From Nitrospiraceae bacterium (GTDB lineage Bacteria > Nitrospirota > Thermodesulfovibrionia > Thermodesulfovibrionales > Dissulfurispiraceae): a DNA stretch of 5,718 nt. Every line of letters begins with the position of its first letter. Positions within the stretch are counted from its first letter, which is position 1. A program made the position numbers and the translations under genes. The stretch lies in NCBI GenBank assembly GCA_003170655.1, contig PMYY01000148.1:7013-12730 (forward strand), written 5' to 3'. The notes under the pieces are model-generated. The model was not told the DNA's origin. It saw only the letters and a program-made list of their open reading frames with translations, and made no database searches. This document shows, piece after piece, positions 1 to 5,625 of the stretch.

Positions 1-113
1 ACCTTTATATGATCGCTGACCGTAGGCTGCGTGAGGAAAAGCTCCTCAGAAGCCCGTGAAAAACTTTTGTTCTTAAAAACCGATGCGAAGATTCTTAGCT
101 GATGTATATCCAC
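1..113 (-). CDS. LysR-type transcriptional regulator, N-terminal fragment (runs off the left edge)
   Basis: Read on the minus strand from a GTG at 113-111, 37 codons stay open to the window edge. They begin (M)DIHQLRIFASVFKNKSFS and continue RASEELFLTQPTVSDHIK. This is the typical start of a LysR-family winged helix-turn-helix: the xxxQLRxF opening, the SFSRASEEL helix, then the LTQPTVSDHIK recognition helix. The effector-binding domain lies outside the window, so the target and ligand are unknown. The LTQPTVS signature also occurs in CysL/CbbR-like and selenium-metabolism-associated LysR proteins, but that is too little for a subfamily call. I chose GTG because the family homology begins there; the frame is open upstream to a stop at 155-153 but has no ATG, GTG or TTG. 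No Shine-Dalgarno sequence precedes it. It is divergent from queE; LysR regulators often control the divergent neighbour, but that is only inference here. Confidence 0.85.
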   Translation of the reverse strand, partial: MDIHQLRIFASVFKNKSFSRASEELFLTQPTVSDHIK

Positions 114-120
114 GAGGAAA

Positions 121-131
121 ATTATAGCATA
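121..131 (-). promoter_or_regulatory. Candidate extended -10 promoter for the lysR-type gene
   Basis: On the minus strand this reads TATGCTATAAT, a consensus TATAAT (126-121) preceded by the TGn element of extended -10 promoters. No good -35 is visible at the right distance, which is usual for this promoter class. The expected transcription start falls at about 113-115, on or next to the GTG start codon, so the mRNA could be nearly leaderless. Identified by eye only. Confidence 0.45.
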
Positions 132-157
132 CCTGAATGAAAAATATTGAGATTATC

Positions 158-163
158 TATAAT
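158..163 (+). promoter_or_regulatory. Candidate -10 box for queE
   Basis: A consensus TATAAT lies 77 bases before the queE ATG and points toward it. No convincing -35 is found 16-18 bases upstream. A TTGAGA at 147-152 is too close to serve this box. The box forms a perfect 7-base inverted repeat (ATTATAG at 121-127, CTATAAT at 157-163) with the oppositely oriented -10. A small palindrome AGAT-T-ATCT (150-158) overlaps it and could be an operator half, but nothing shows what would bind. Confidence 0.35.
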
Positions 164-190
164 GGACACCTATCCAGCCAGGGGATGATT

Positions 191-244
191 ATGGCAGTTC
201 TATATTGTCTATTTTCTTGCTCCATGATAGAGTTAATGACATGA
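191..244 (+). CDS. Possible leader ORF translationally coupled to queE
   Basis: A 17-codon frame (MAVLYCLFSCSMIELMT) starts at ATG 191, behind AGGGG at 180-184 with a 6-base spacer. Another in-frame ATG at 185 lies too close to that ribosome-binding site. Its TGA (242-244) overlaps the queE ATG (241-243) as ATGA, a layout typical of translational coupling, and queE itself has only a weak Shine-Dalgarno sequence. The peptide matches nothing I recognise and has no run of a single regulatory codon. A frame this short can arise by chance, so the call is tentative. Confidence 0.25.
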   Translation: MAVLYCLFSCSMIELMT

Positions 245-876
245 AGGTATGCGAAATCTTCGCGAGTATTCAGGGGGAGTCCACTTATTCAGGACTGCCA
301 TGCGTCTTTGTCAGGCTGACCGGCTGTAATCTCAGGTGTTCGTATTGCGATACCAGATATGCATATGATGAAGCCAGGGAAATGACCGGGGATGAGATCG
401 TTACTGAAGTCATCAGTTACAGTTTAAGACTCGTCGAGATCACCGGTGGAGAGCCATTGTTGCAGAATGAAGTTCTTACTCTTATATCGAGGCTGAACGA
501 CCAGGGGTTAAGTGTCCTTATCGAGACGAACGGCAGCATAAATATCGCGGACGTAGATCGTAGGGCAACCATCATCATGGATGTTAAGACCCCCGGCAGC
601 AGTATGTCCGAAACCCTGTATGCTGCCAATTTTGAAAATCTGAAGAGAAGTGATGAATTGAAATTTGTGATTACCAGCAGAGCTGATTATGAGTGGGCAA
701 AGGATGTCGTAACTAAATTCGTCCTGCATGAAAAATGCACGGTCCATTTTTCTCCTGCCTATAGCCTGATCCAACCCTCGGATCTTTCAGCATGGATACT
801 CCAAGACAAACTTTCTGTCAGGTTAAACCTTCAGCTCCATAAGTATATCTATCATCCGGATCGAAGAGGCGTCTGA
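241..876 (+). CDS. queE: 7-carboxy-7-deazaguanine synthase (radical SAM)
   Basis: QueE converts 6-carboxy-5,6,7,8-tetrahydropterin to 7-carboxy-7-deazaguanine, the radical-SAM step of the cytosolic pathway to preQ0, preQ1 and queuosine in tRNA. The 211-residue protein has the family's QGESTYSGLPCVFVRLTGCN stretch. C29, C33 and C36 (CNLRCSYC, Cx3Cx2C) should hold the 4Fe-4S cluster, and GGEP at 69-72 is the SAM-binding motif. ETNGS (95-99), DVKTPGS (114-120) and the C-terminal LNLQLHKYIY segment are also typical, and the length is normal for QueE. I chose ATG 241 because QueE proteins begin MKVxEIFxSIQGE; the frame extends to a TTG at 205, but those 12 residues look unlike the family. No other queuosine gene is in the window. 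A separate promoter follows, so it is probably not part of the zinc operon. Confidence 0.95.
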   Translation: MKVCEIFASIQGESTYSGLPCVFVRLTGCNLRCSYCDTRYAYDEAREMTGDEIVTEVISYSLRLVEITGGEPLLQNEVLTLISRLNDQGLSVLIETNGSINIADVDRRATIIMDVKTPGSSMSETLYAANFENLKRSDELKFVITSRADYEWAKDVVTKFVLHEKCTVHFSPAYSLIQPSDLSAWILQDKLSVRLNLQLHKYIYHPDRRGV

Positions 877-927
877 ATTCATCTCGGGCCGAAACATCTC
901 CGTAACACAGATCAATCTTTTGCAGAT

Positions 928-956
928 TTGACATCATTTCGAAAACGCGTTACCAT
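928..956 (+). promoter_or_regulatory. Candidate sigma70-type promoter of the zur-znu operon
   Basis: A perfect TTGACA (928-933) is followed by exactly 17 bases and then TACCAT (951-956), which matches four of six -10 consensus positions. Transcription would start near 962-965, inside the palindrome at 959-981. The 113-base gap between queE and the Fur-family gene holds this promoter and that palindrome. I saw no terminator hairpin for queE in it. Confidence 0.5.
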
Positions 957-958
957 AA

Positions 959-981
959 CAAACAGAAATCGTTTCTATTTG
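959..981 (+). promoter_or_regulatory. Candidate Zur (Fur-family) operator
   Basis: This is a 23-base imperfect palindrome centred on C970. The left arm CAAACAGAAA and right arm TTTCTATTTG flank a TCG core; 9 of 11 base pairs match, and the mismatches are 963/977 and 969/971. Size, A/T-rich arms and placement fit a Fur/Zur box. It covers the predicted transcription start and ends 8 bases before the regulator's ATG, so a bound repressor would block transcription. That Zur binds here is inferred from position and symmetry, not from matching a specific published consensus. Confidence 0.6.
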
Positions 982-989
982 ACCAACAT

Positions 990-1439
990 ATGAATAATAA
1001 CGAATCTTTTGCCGAGATCCTCAAAGGCCTTCAGCTCAAAGCTACTACGCGGCGGCTTGCCGTGCTTTCCATTCTATCTGGCGAGCAGGCTTATGCAAGT
1101 CCGGAGGAGATATGGAAGAAGCTGAAGCGAAAGCTCAACACTATAGGATTGCCGACGGTGTACCGGATACTCGAAGAGCTATCGGATAATGGAGTTATTA
1201 CAAAGATCATTCATCCGAGCCGGCAGCTCTACTACTATTATTGCGGCAATGCAGGGCATCATCACCACTTTATCTGCGTGTCGTGCAGAAAGGTTGAGGA
1301 TCTTAATTTTTGTGCGTCACGAGAAATTGAAAATGAAGTGTCGCGCAATTTGAAAGGCAGGGTCCTCTCCCACATTCTCCAGATTAATGGTCTTTGCGAA
1401 CCATGTTCTCGGAAAAAAGGAGCGATCAATGCTTTTTAG
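990..1439 (+). CDS. zur: Fur-family metalloregulator, probably zinc uptake regulator Zur
   Basis: This 149-residue DNA-binding repressor has the two-part Fur fold. The N-terminal winged helix (about 8-80) includes the recognition segment LPTVYRILEELSDNGVI (54-70). The C-terminal dimerisation and metal domain has HHHHF (90-94), CVSC (C96, C99), H128 and CEPC (C136, C139). The two CxxC pairs should form the structural zinc site, and the histidine run supplies sensory ligands. Sequence alone does not separate Zur from Fur or PerR; the Zur call rests on the znuACB genes that follow at once. Length is normal for the family. The start at ATG 990 fits the family N-terminus, but no Shine-Dalgarno sequence is visible, so translation may be weak. 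The last 11 bases overlap znuA. The palindrome just upstream suggests autoregulation. Confidence 0.85.
   Translation: MNNNESFAEILKGLQLKATTRRLAVLSILSGEQAYASPEEIWKKLKRKLNTIGLPTVYRILEELSDNGVITKIIHPSRQLYYYYCGNAGHHHHFICVSCRKVEDLNFCASREIENEVSRNLKGRVLSHILQINGLCEPCSRKKGAINAF
1417..1422 (+). promoter_or_regulatory. Ribosome-binding site that fixes the znuA start
   Basis: AAGGAG lies 6 bases before ATG 1429, inside the end of the zur coding sequence. It decides between that ATG and the in-frame ATG at 1387, which has no such site and would put 14 charged or polar residues before the signal peptide. Confidence 0.8.
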
Positions 1440-2385
1440 AAAAATAGTCGTTGCGTGTGCAGTGTTGTGTTGCGTAGTCGGGATCTCGTGCCAAAAGGCC
1501 GACAATACGCCGTCAACTGGGGAGACCCACAAAATCAGGGTTGTTGCAAGTCTTTTCCCTCTCTATGATTTTATAAAGAACGTAGGAAAGGACAGGGTTG
1601 CGGTAGAACTTCTCCTAACCCCAGGCGTCGAGCCACACAGTTTCGAACCGAAGCCTGCTGACGTCCTGAACCTTCATCATGCCGATGTATTCGTATATAC
1701 CAATAAGTATATGGAACCCTGGGTTGCTGACATCATAAAAGGAATAGACAACAATAAGACGCTCATCCTCGATTCAAGCAAAGGCATTGTTTTTATCAAT
1801 AATGAAGATGAAGACCATGAGGGTGGACATCATGAGAAGGAGCATGGTCACGCCGGGATGGATCCACACATTTGGCTTGACCTCGGGAATGCCGTTGTCA
1901 TGGTAGATACTATCCGCGATGGTTTAACTCAGAAGGACCCGGCTGGCAAGGAATATTACCAGAAAAATGCAGAACAGTACAAAGCGGTCCTCAAAGACCT
2001 GGACGATAAATTCCGGCAGGGGCTCAGCAAATGTACGAAAAGAACTTTCATCAACGGTGGACATTTAGCCTTCGGATATCTCGCTAAAAGATATGGACTG
2101 ACCTATGTATCGGCATACGGTTTTTCCCCCGATGCCGAGCCGACTCCTGGCCAGTTGGTAAAGATAAGCAGGCTGCTAAAGGAGCAAGGGCTGAAGTATA
2201 TCTTTTACGAAGAACTTCTCGCGCCCCGTGTGGCTGAGACTCTCGCCCGCGAGACTGGGGCGCAGCTCCTTTTTTTGCACGGAGCGCATAACATCAGTAA
2301 GGAGGAATTCGGGAAAGGGGTGTCCTTTGCCGGTCTGATGGAAAAGAATCTTGAAAACCTTGAGCAGGGACTTCAATGCCGGTAA
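1429..2385 (+). CDS. znuA: Zinc ABC transporter substrate-binding lipoprotein
   Basis: This cluster A-I metal receptor captures Zn(II) outside the inner membrane and hands it to ZnuB. The 318-residue protein starts with a basic n-region (MLFRK), a hydrophobic stretch (6-18) and the lipobox-like GISC, so C21 is the probable lipidated residue. Metal ligands expected from the family are H70 (EPHSFEP), H147 (DPHIWLD) and H212 (GGHLAFGYLA). A histidine pair in LHGAHN (H284, H287) lies near where the fourth ligand falls in related manganese receptors. Between the first and second ligands, an acidic and histidine-rich loop (about 125-141; H130, H134, H135, H139, H141) resembles the loop of zinc-specific receptors, though short. 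It overlaps zur by 11 bases and znuC by 10, so coupled translation is likely. A manganese receptor is the main alternative; the His-rich loop and Fur-family neighbour favour zinc. Confidence 0.9.
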   Translation: MLFRKIVVACAVLCCVVGISCQKADNTPSTGETHKIRVVASLFPLYDFIKNVGKDRVAVELLLTPGVEPHSFEPKPADVLNLHHADVFVYTNKYMEPWVADIIKGIDNNKTLILDSSKGIVFINNEDEDHEGGHHEKEHGHAGMDPHIWLDLGNAVVMVDTIRDGLTQKDPAGKEYYQKNAEQYKAVLKDLDDKFRQGLSKCTKRTFINGGHLAFGYLAKRYGLTYVSAYGFSPDAEPTPGQLVKISRLLKEQGLKYIFYEELLAPRVAETLARETGAQLLFLHGAHNISKEEFGKGVSFAGLMEKNLENLEQGLQCR

Positions 2386-3170
2386 AACTTGTCAACATCG
2401 AGAACCTGTCGTACAGGTATAATTCGATCGACGTGCTGAGCGATATATCCTGCGACATCGTAGCCGGTGAATACATCGGACTTGTCGGACCAAACGGCTC
2501 CGGGAAGTCGACACTGATAAAGTTGATGCTGGGGCTGTTGGTCCCGACATCCGGAAGTGTCAAGCTTTTCGGTCATCCTCCTGCTGCAATGAAATACCGA
2601 GAAAGGATAGGTTATCTTCCGCAGAAGATGAACTTCTTTAATCCTTATTTTCCGTCTACGGTCAAAGAAATTGTCTCGTTGGGACTCGTGTCAAAAAAGA
2701 AATTTCCCAAACGGATTGGAGACTCCGACGAGGCTACTATCGATAGAACTCTTGAAATGCTGAATATCGCGGATATTAAGGATAAGGCGATAGGGGACCT
2801 CTCGGGAGGGCAGCAGCAAAGGGTTTTCATCGCGCGCGCATTGGTCAATGACCCCGAACTACTTCTACTCGACGAACCGACTACCGCCCTTGATCCTGAA
2901 ACTCGTGAAAATTTCTTCGAAATTCTGAGAAGGTTAAACCGCGATAAAAAGGTTACCGTGGTGCTTGTGACTCATGATACCGGCACCATCGGAAAGTATG
3001 CCTCGAAGCTACTCTATATCGATAAGGAAATTGTATTCTTCGGAGACTTCGACGAATTTTGCATGTCTGGGGATATGACGAAGTTCTTCGGCCCTTCTTC
3101 TCAGCATCTCATCTGCCACAGGCATGGTATGAATATTCTTACTGTCAAGCAGAGGCCGAATAATGATTAG
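2376..3170 (+). CDS. znuC: Zinc ABC transporter ATP-binding protein
   Basis: This cytoplasmic ATPase powers zinc import through ZnuB. All nucleotide-binding motifs are intact in the 264 residues: Walker A GPNGSGKST (38-46), Q-loop Q83, signature LSGGQ (142-146), Walker B LLLLDEP (162-168, catalytic E167), D-loop ALD (171-173) and switch H200. The length is usual for ZnuC/MntB-type ATPases. The C-terminal tail has a cluster HLICHRH (H244, C247, H248, H250) that could bind zinc; its role is unknown. AGGGA at 2366-2370 precedes the ATG by 5 bases, and the first 10 bases overlap the end of znuA. Confidence 0.93.
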   Translation: MPVKLVNIENLSYRYNSIDVLSDISCDIVAGEYIGLVGPNGSGKSTLIKLMLGLLVPTSGSVKLFGHPPAAMKYRERIGYLPQKMNFFNPYFPSTVKEIVSLGLVSKKKFPKRIGDSDEATIDRTLEMLNIADIKDKAIGDLSGGQQQRVFIARALVNDPELLLLDEPTTALDPETRENFFEILRRLNRDKKVTVVLVTHDTGTIGKYASKLLYIDKEIVFFGDFDEFCMSGDMTKFFGPSSQHLICHRHGMNILTVKQRPNND

Positions 3171-3191
3171 AAAGAATCTCACGGGGCTGTT

Positions 3192-4013
3192 ATGCCGATC
3201 TTAGAATATCTCAGTTACGGCTTTATCCAGAGGGCGATTATAACTGGGGCGTTCATATCGGTACTATGTTCCACGCTTGGTGTGCTGCTTGTTTTACGAC
3301 GACTTTCACTTATAGGAGATGGACTTGCCCATGTAACCTTTGGGAGCGTTGCGCTGGGACTGTTGTTCGGTGTATATCCAATCTATATATCGCTGCCTGT
3401 AGTAATGGCGAGTTCCCTTGGCATATTGAAGCTGATGGAACGGGCCCGCATCTTCGGCGATGCAGCAATAGGCATATTGTCTGCGATAGGAATCGCAGGA
3501 GGCGTCATGATCGCAAGCCTTGCCGGTGGTTTTAATGTCGATCTCTTTAGCTATCTTTTCGGAAATATACTTTCGATAAGCATTCAGGAGGTGTACACAT
3601 CGATTGTTCTTTCATTGATTGTACTTACTGTTATTGTCTTTAACTATCACGACATTTTTTCGATAACCTTCGATGAGGAATTTGCAAAGGCCGGCGGCGT
3701 CAACACTCAGAAATTGAACACGATGATCGTGCTTTTTACGGCCATCACGGTGGTCCTGACCATGAAAGTGGTCGGTATCATGCTCACGTCAGCTCTTTTG
3801 ATATTTCCTGCAGTCACGGCATTTCAGATTGCCAGGAGCTTCAAAAATGCACTTCTCATGGCCGGTGCTGTCGCCCTTGCATCCGTTGTGATTGGAATCT
3901 TTCTATCACTTTTCTTTAATTTGCCGACGGGGGCATCGATAGTTATAGTCAATGCAGCTTTCTTTGGCGTCGCTTTTATTTTTAAACATACGCTTCGTTC
4001 AGGGCACGATTAG
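3192..4013 (+). CDS. znuB: Zinc ABC transporter permease
   Basis: This inner-membrane permease of the ABC-3 family forms the zinc channel with ZnuC and ZnuA. The 273-residue protein is very hydrophobic, with about seven to eight membrane segments visible: roughly 12-35, 45-62, 64-82, 90-112, 134-152, 177-210 (probably two), 222-243 and 247-265. Family landmarks are RRLSLIGDGLAHVTFG (36-51) and the cytoplasmic DEEFAKAGGV (161-170), which probably contacts the ATPase. The start at 3192 is supported by GGGG at 3183-3186 and by the standard N-terminus. It lies 21 bases after znuC with no promoter or terminator between, so it belongs to the same transcript. Confidence 0.93.
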   Translation: MPILEYLSYGFIQRAIITGAFISVLCSTLGVLLVLRRLSLIGDGLAHVTFGSVALGLLFGVYPIYISLPVVMASSLGILKLMERARIFGDAAIGILSAIGIAGGVMIASLAGGFNVDLFSYLFGNILSISIQEVYTSIVLSLIVLTVIVFNYHDIFSITFDEEFAKAGGVNTQKLNTMIVLFTAITVVLTMKVVGIMLTSALLIFPAVTAFQIARSFKNALLMAGAVALASVVIGIFLSLFFNLPTGASIVIVNAAFFGVAFIFKHTLRSGHD

Positions 4014-4037
4014 TACCGTCGGAGAGAGGTAAGATTA

Positions 4038-4871
4038 GTGATAAAGGTTGACAACCTTTCAAAATCATATGGATCGGTAACCGCTGTCGCGGGAGTTTCG
4101 TTCGAAATATCGGATGGCGAGGTTTTCGGCCTGCTCGGTCCCAACGGTGCCGGCAAGACGACTATAATCAAGATGCTGACCACACTTACGAAACCTGATG
4201 GCGGCAGATGCAGCATCGATGGAATCGATGTCGCAGCAGATCCTCTGGAGGTCAAGAGACTGATTGGCGTCGTACCCCAGGAGAACAATCTTGACAGGGA
4301 ATTGACGGCATATGAAAACCTCTATATCTATTCGATGTTTCACAACGTTGAAAACCGGGCTGACAAGATCGATGAAGCGCTTAAAATCGTAGGTCTATGG
4401 GAACGCAGGGATTCCCTTGCCCACCATTTTTCGGGCGGAATGCAACGCAGGCTGTTGCTTGCCAGGGCTCTATTGCCAGGCCCAAAGGTTCTCTTTCTCG
4501 ATGAGCCCTCTATTGGTCTCGATCCACAGATCAGGCGGCAGATGTGGGACGTCATCAGGAAGACGCGGATCGAGGGGAGGACTGTAGTACTCACTACTCA
4601 TTACATCGAAGAAGCCGAAGCACTCTGCGGCAGGGTAGGAATTCTGTCGAAAGGCAAGCTTGTTGTTCTCGATACCCCGGCGCAACTGAAGGCCTGCGTA
4701 GGCGAATATATAGCGGAGTTTATTGATCCCAATGGAAAACTTATACAGCATATCTGCAAGACGCGGGAAGAGGCCCATGAAATCGCAAAAAATTTGGCTG
4801 ATGGTGTTACCGTAAGGAAAACGAATCTCGAAGATGTCTTTATCAAGCTGACCGGGGAACGCATCGAATGA
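4038..4871 (+). CDS. ABC-2 type exporter ATP-binding protein (DrrA/NodI/CcmA-like)
   Basis: This cytoplasmic ATPase drives an ABC-2 exporter with the next gene product. In the 277 residues are Walker A GPNGAGKTT (34-42), Q81, signature FSGGM (131-135), Walker B VLFLDEP (151-157, E156) and switch H188, all intact. FSGGMQRR and the C-terminal extension (about 215-277, ending in the NLEDVFIKLTG motif) mark the drug, polysaccharide and NodI export subfamily rather than importers. The start is GTG at 4038; GAGG at 4026-4029 within GGAGAGAGGT precedes it by 8 bases. It follows znuB by 24 bases with no visible promoter, so read-through from the zinc operon is likely. The substrate cannot be told from the sequence. 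DrrA, NodI or CcmA are only relatives, so I give no symbol. Confidence 0.88.
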   Translation: MIKVDNLSKSYGSVTAVAGVSFEISDGEVFGLLGPNGAGKTTIIKMLTTLTKPDGGRCSIDGIDVAADPLEVKRLIGVVPQENNLDRELTAYENLYIYSMFHNVENRADKIDEALKIVGLWERRDSLAHHFSGGMQRRLLLARALLPGPKVLFLDEPSIGLDPQIRRQMWDVIRKTRIEGRTVVLTTHYIEEAEALCGRVGILSKGKLVVLDTPAQLKACVGEYIAEFIDPNGKLIQHICKTREEAHEIAKNLADGVTVRKTNLEDVFIKLTGERIE

Positions 4872-5617
4872 AAGCTGCTCCAGGATGGTATCCGATCTTT
4901 CTGAGGGAAATGCTTCTTTTCAAGAGGAAGCTTCTCAGGCTGGGGTATCTCTTTTCGGCCATGGTCGTACCTATTATCTATCTCATTGTATTTGGCTTCG
5001 GGCTCGGCAGCAGCTTGAGAATCGGGGGTGGGAACTATCTTGTTTTTCTCATTCCCGGTCTCGTAGCCATGAGTTCTATGAACAATTCGTATAACTGGGT
5101 ATCGAGCGCCCTAAACCTGAACAGGATCTATTTCAAGACCTTCCAGGTTTTTGTCCAGGCCCCCATAAGATCGTCATCTATCATGATAGGAGAAGTCCTG
5201 GCCGGAATGATCAAGGGCCTTTTTGCATCGGTCCTGATAATAATAGTCGGGATAGTGGCATCGTCGGCGAATTTCATTACTTTTCCTTTCATTGTCGCGC
5301 TGCTCATCAACTGTTTTCTGTTCTCAAATCTTGGCGTTATCACCGGGATGATCTCGAAATCTCATGAGGACACCGCAACCTATACGAATTTTTTTATCAT
5401 GCCAATGGCATTCTTCAGCGGCACATTTTTTCCGGTGGACCGCATGCCGGCCGTTGCCAAATATGTTATGTACATGGTGCCTTTAACCCATACGAACATC
5501 CTGATAAGAAAGGCATCGTTCGATCACGAGGGGGCAGTTTCACTGGCAGTTCTTGTTCTTTACGCCGCGGCGTTCTTTGCCTATGGGACCTACCTGATAA
5601 GGAACTACAGCGAGTAG
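4868..5617 (+). CDS. ABC-2 type exporter membrane protein
   Basis: This is the transmembrane partner of the preceding ATPase. The 249 residues show an amphipathic N-terminal stretch (WYPIFLREMLLFKRKLLR, 7-24) and about six membrane segments: near 26-46, 57-77, 109-134, 136-160, 172-190 and 225-243. The segment FFSGTFFPVDRMP (182-194) is the conserved ABC-2 membrane-protein signature, and length and layout match DrrB/NodJ-type permeases. Its ATG overlaps the ATPase stop as ATGA, with GGGGA at 4854-4858 as a possible ribosome-binding site, so the two are translated together. The substrate is unknown; lipids, glycans, drugs or peptides are all possible for this family. Co-location with zinc uptake is suggestive but does not prove a metal link. 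Confidence 0.9.
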   Translation: MKAAPGWYPIFLREMLLFKRKLLRLGYLFSAMVVPIIYLIVFGFGLGSSLRIGGGNYLVFLIPGLVAMSSMNNSYNWVSSALNLNRIYFKTFQVFVQAPIRSSSIMIGEVLAGMIKGLFASVLIIIVGIVASSANFITFPFIVALLINCFLFSNLGVITGMISKSHEDTATYTNFFIMPMAFFSGTFFPVDRMPAVAKYVMYMVPLTHTNILIRKASFDHEGAVSLAVLVLYAAAFFAYGTYLIRNYSE

Positions 5618-5625
5618 GGTCTTTA

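Noticed and set aside
3..59. Plus-strand open stretch at the left edge ending in TGA at 57-59
   Set aside because: The minus strand over the same bases gives an unmistakable LysR helix-turn-helix, so the + frame is a shadow.
205..240. TTG start giving a 12-residue longer QueE
   Set aside because: The added residues do not resemble QueE N-termini, no ribosome-binding site precedes the TTG, and the family start (MKVxEIFxSIQGE) falls at ATG 241.
120..240. preQ1 riboswitch upstream of queE
   Set aside because: No hairpin plus A-rich tail arrangement of a preQ1 aptamer could be recognised. A covariance-model search would settle it.
508..774. Minus-strand reading frame inside queE
   Set aside because: It is a shadow of queE: no recognisable motif, no ribosome-binding site, and the + strand frame has complete family motifs. 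The same holds for the minus-strand frames within the zinc operon and exporter genes.
1387..1428. Longer ZnuA starting at ATG 1387
   Set aside because: It would place 14 residues including KKER before the signal peptide, and the clear AAGGAG site serves ATG 1429.
3163..3204. 13-codon frame bridging znuC and znuB (MIRKNLTGLLCRS)
   Set aside because: Very short, no ribosome-binding site, overlaps both genes in another frame; most likely chance.
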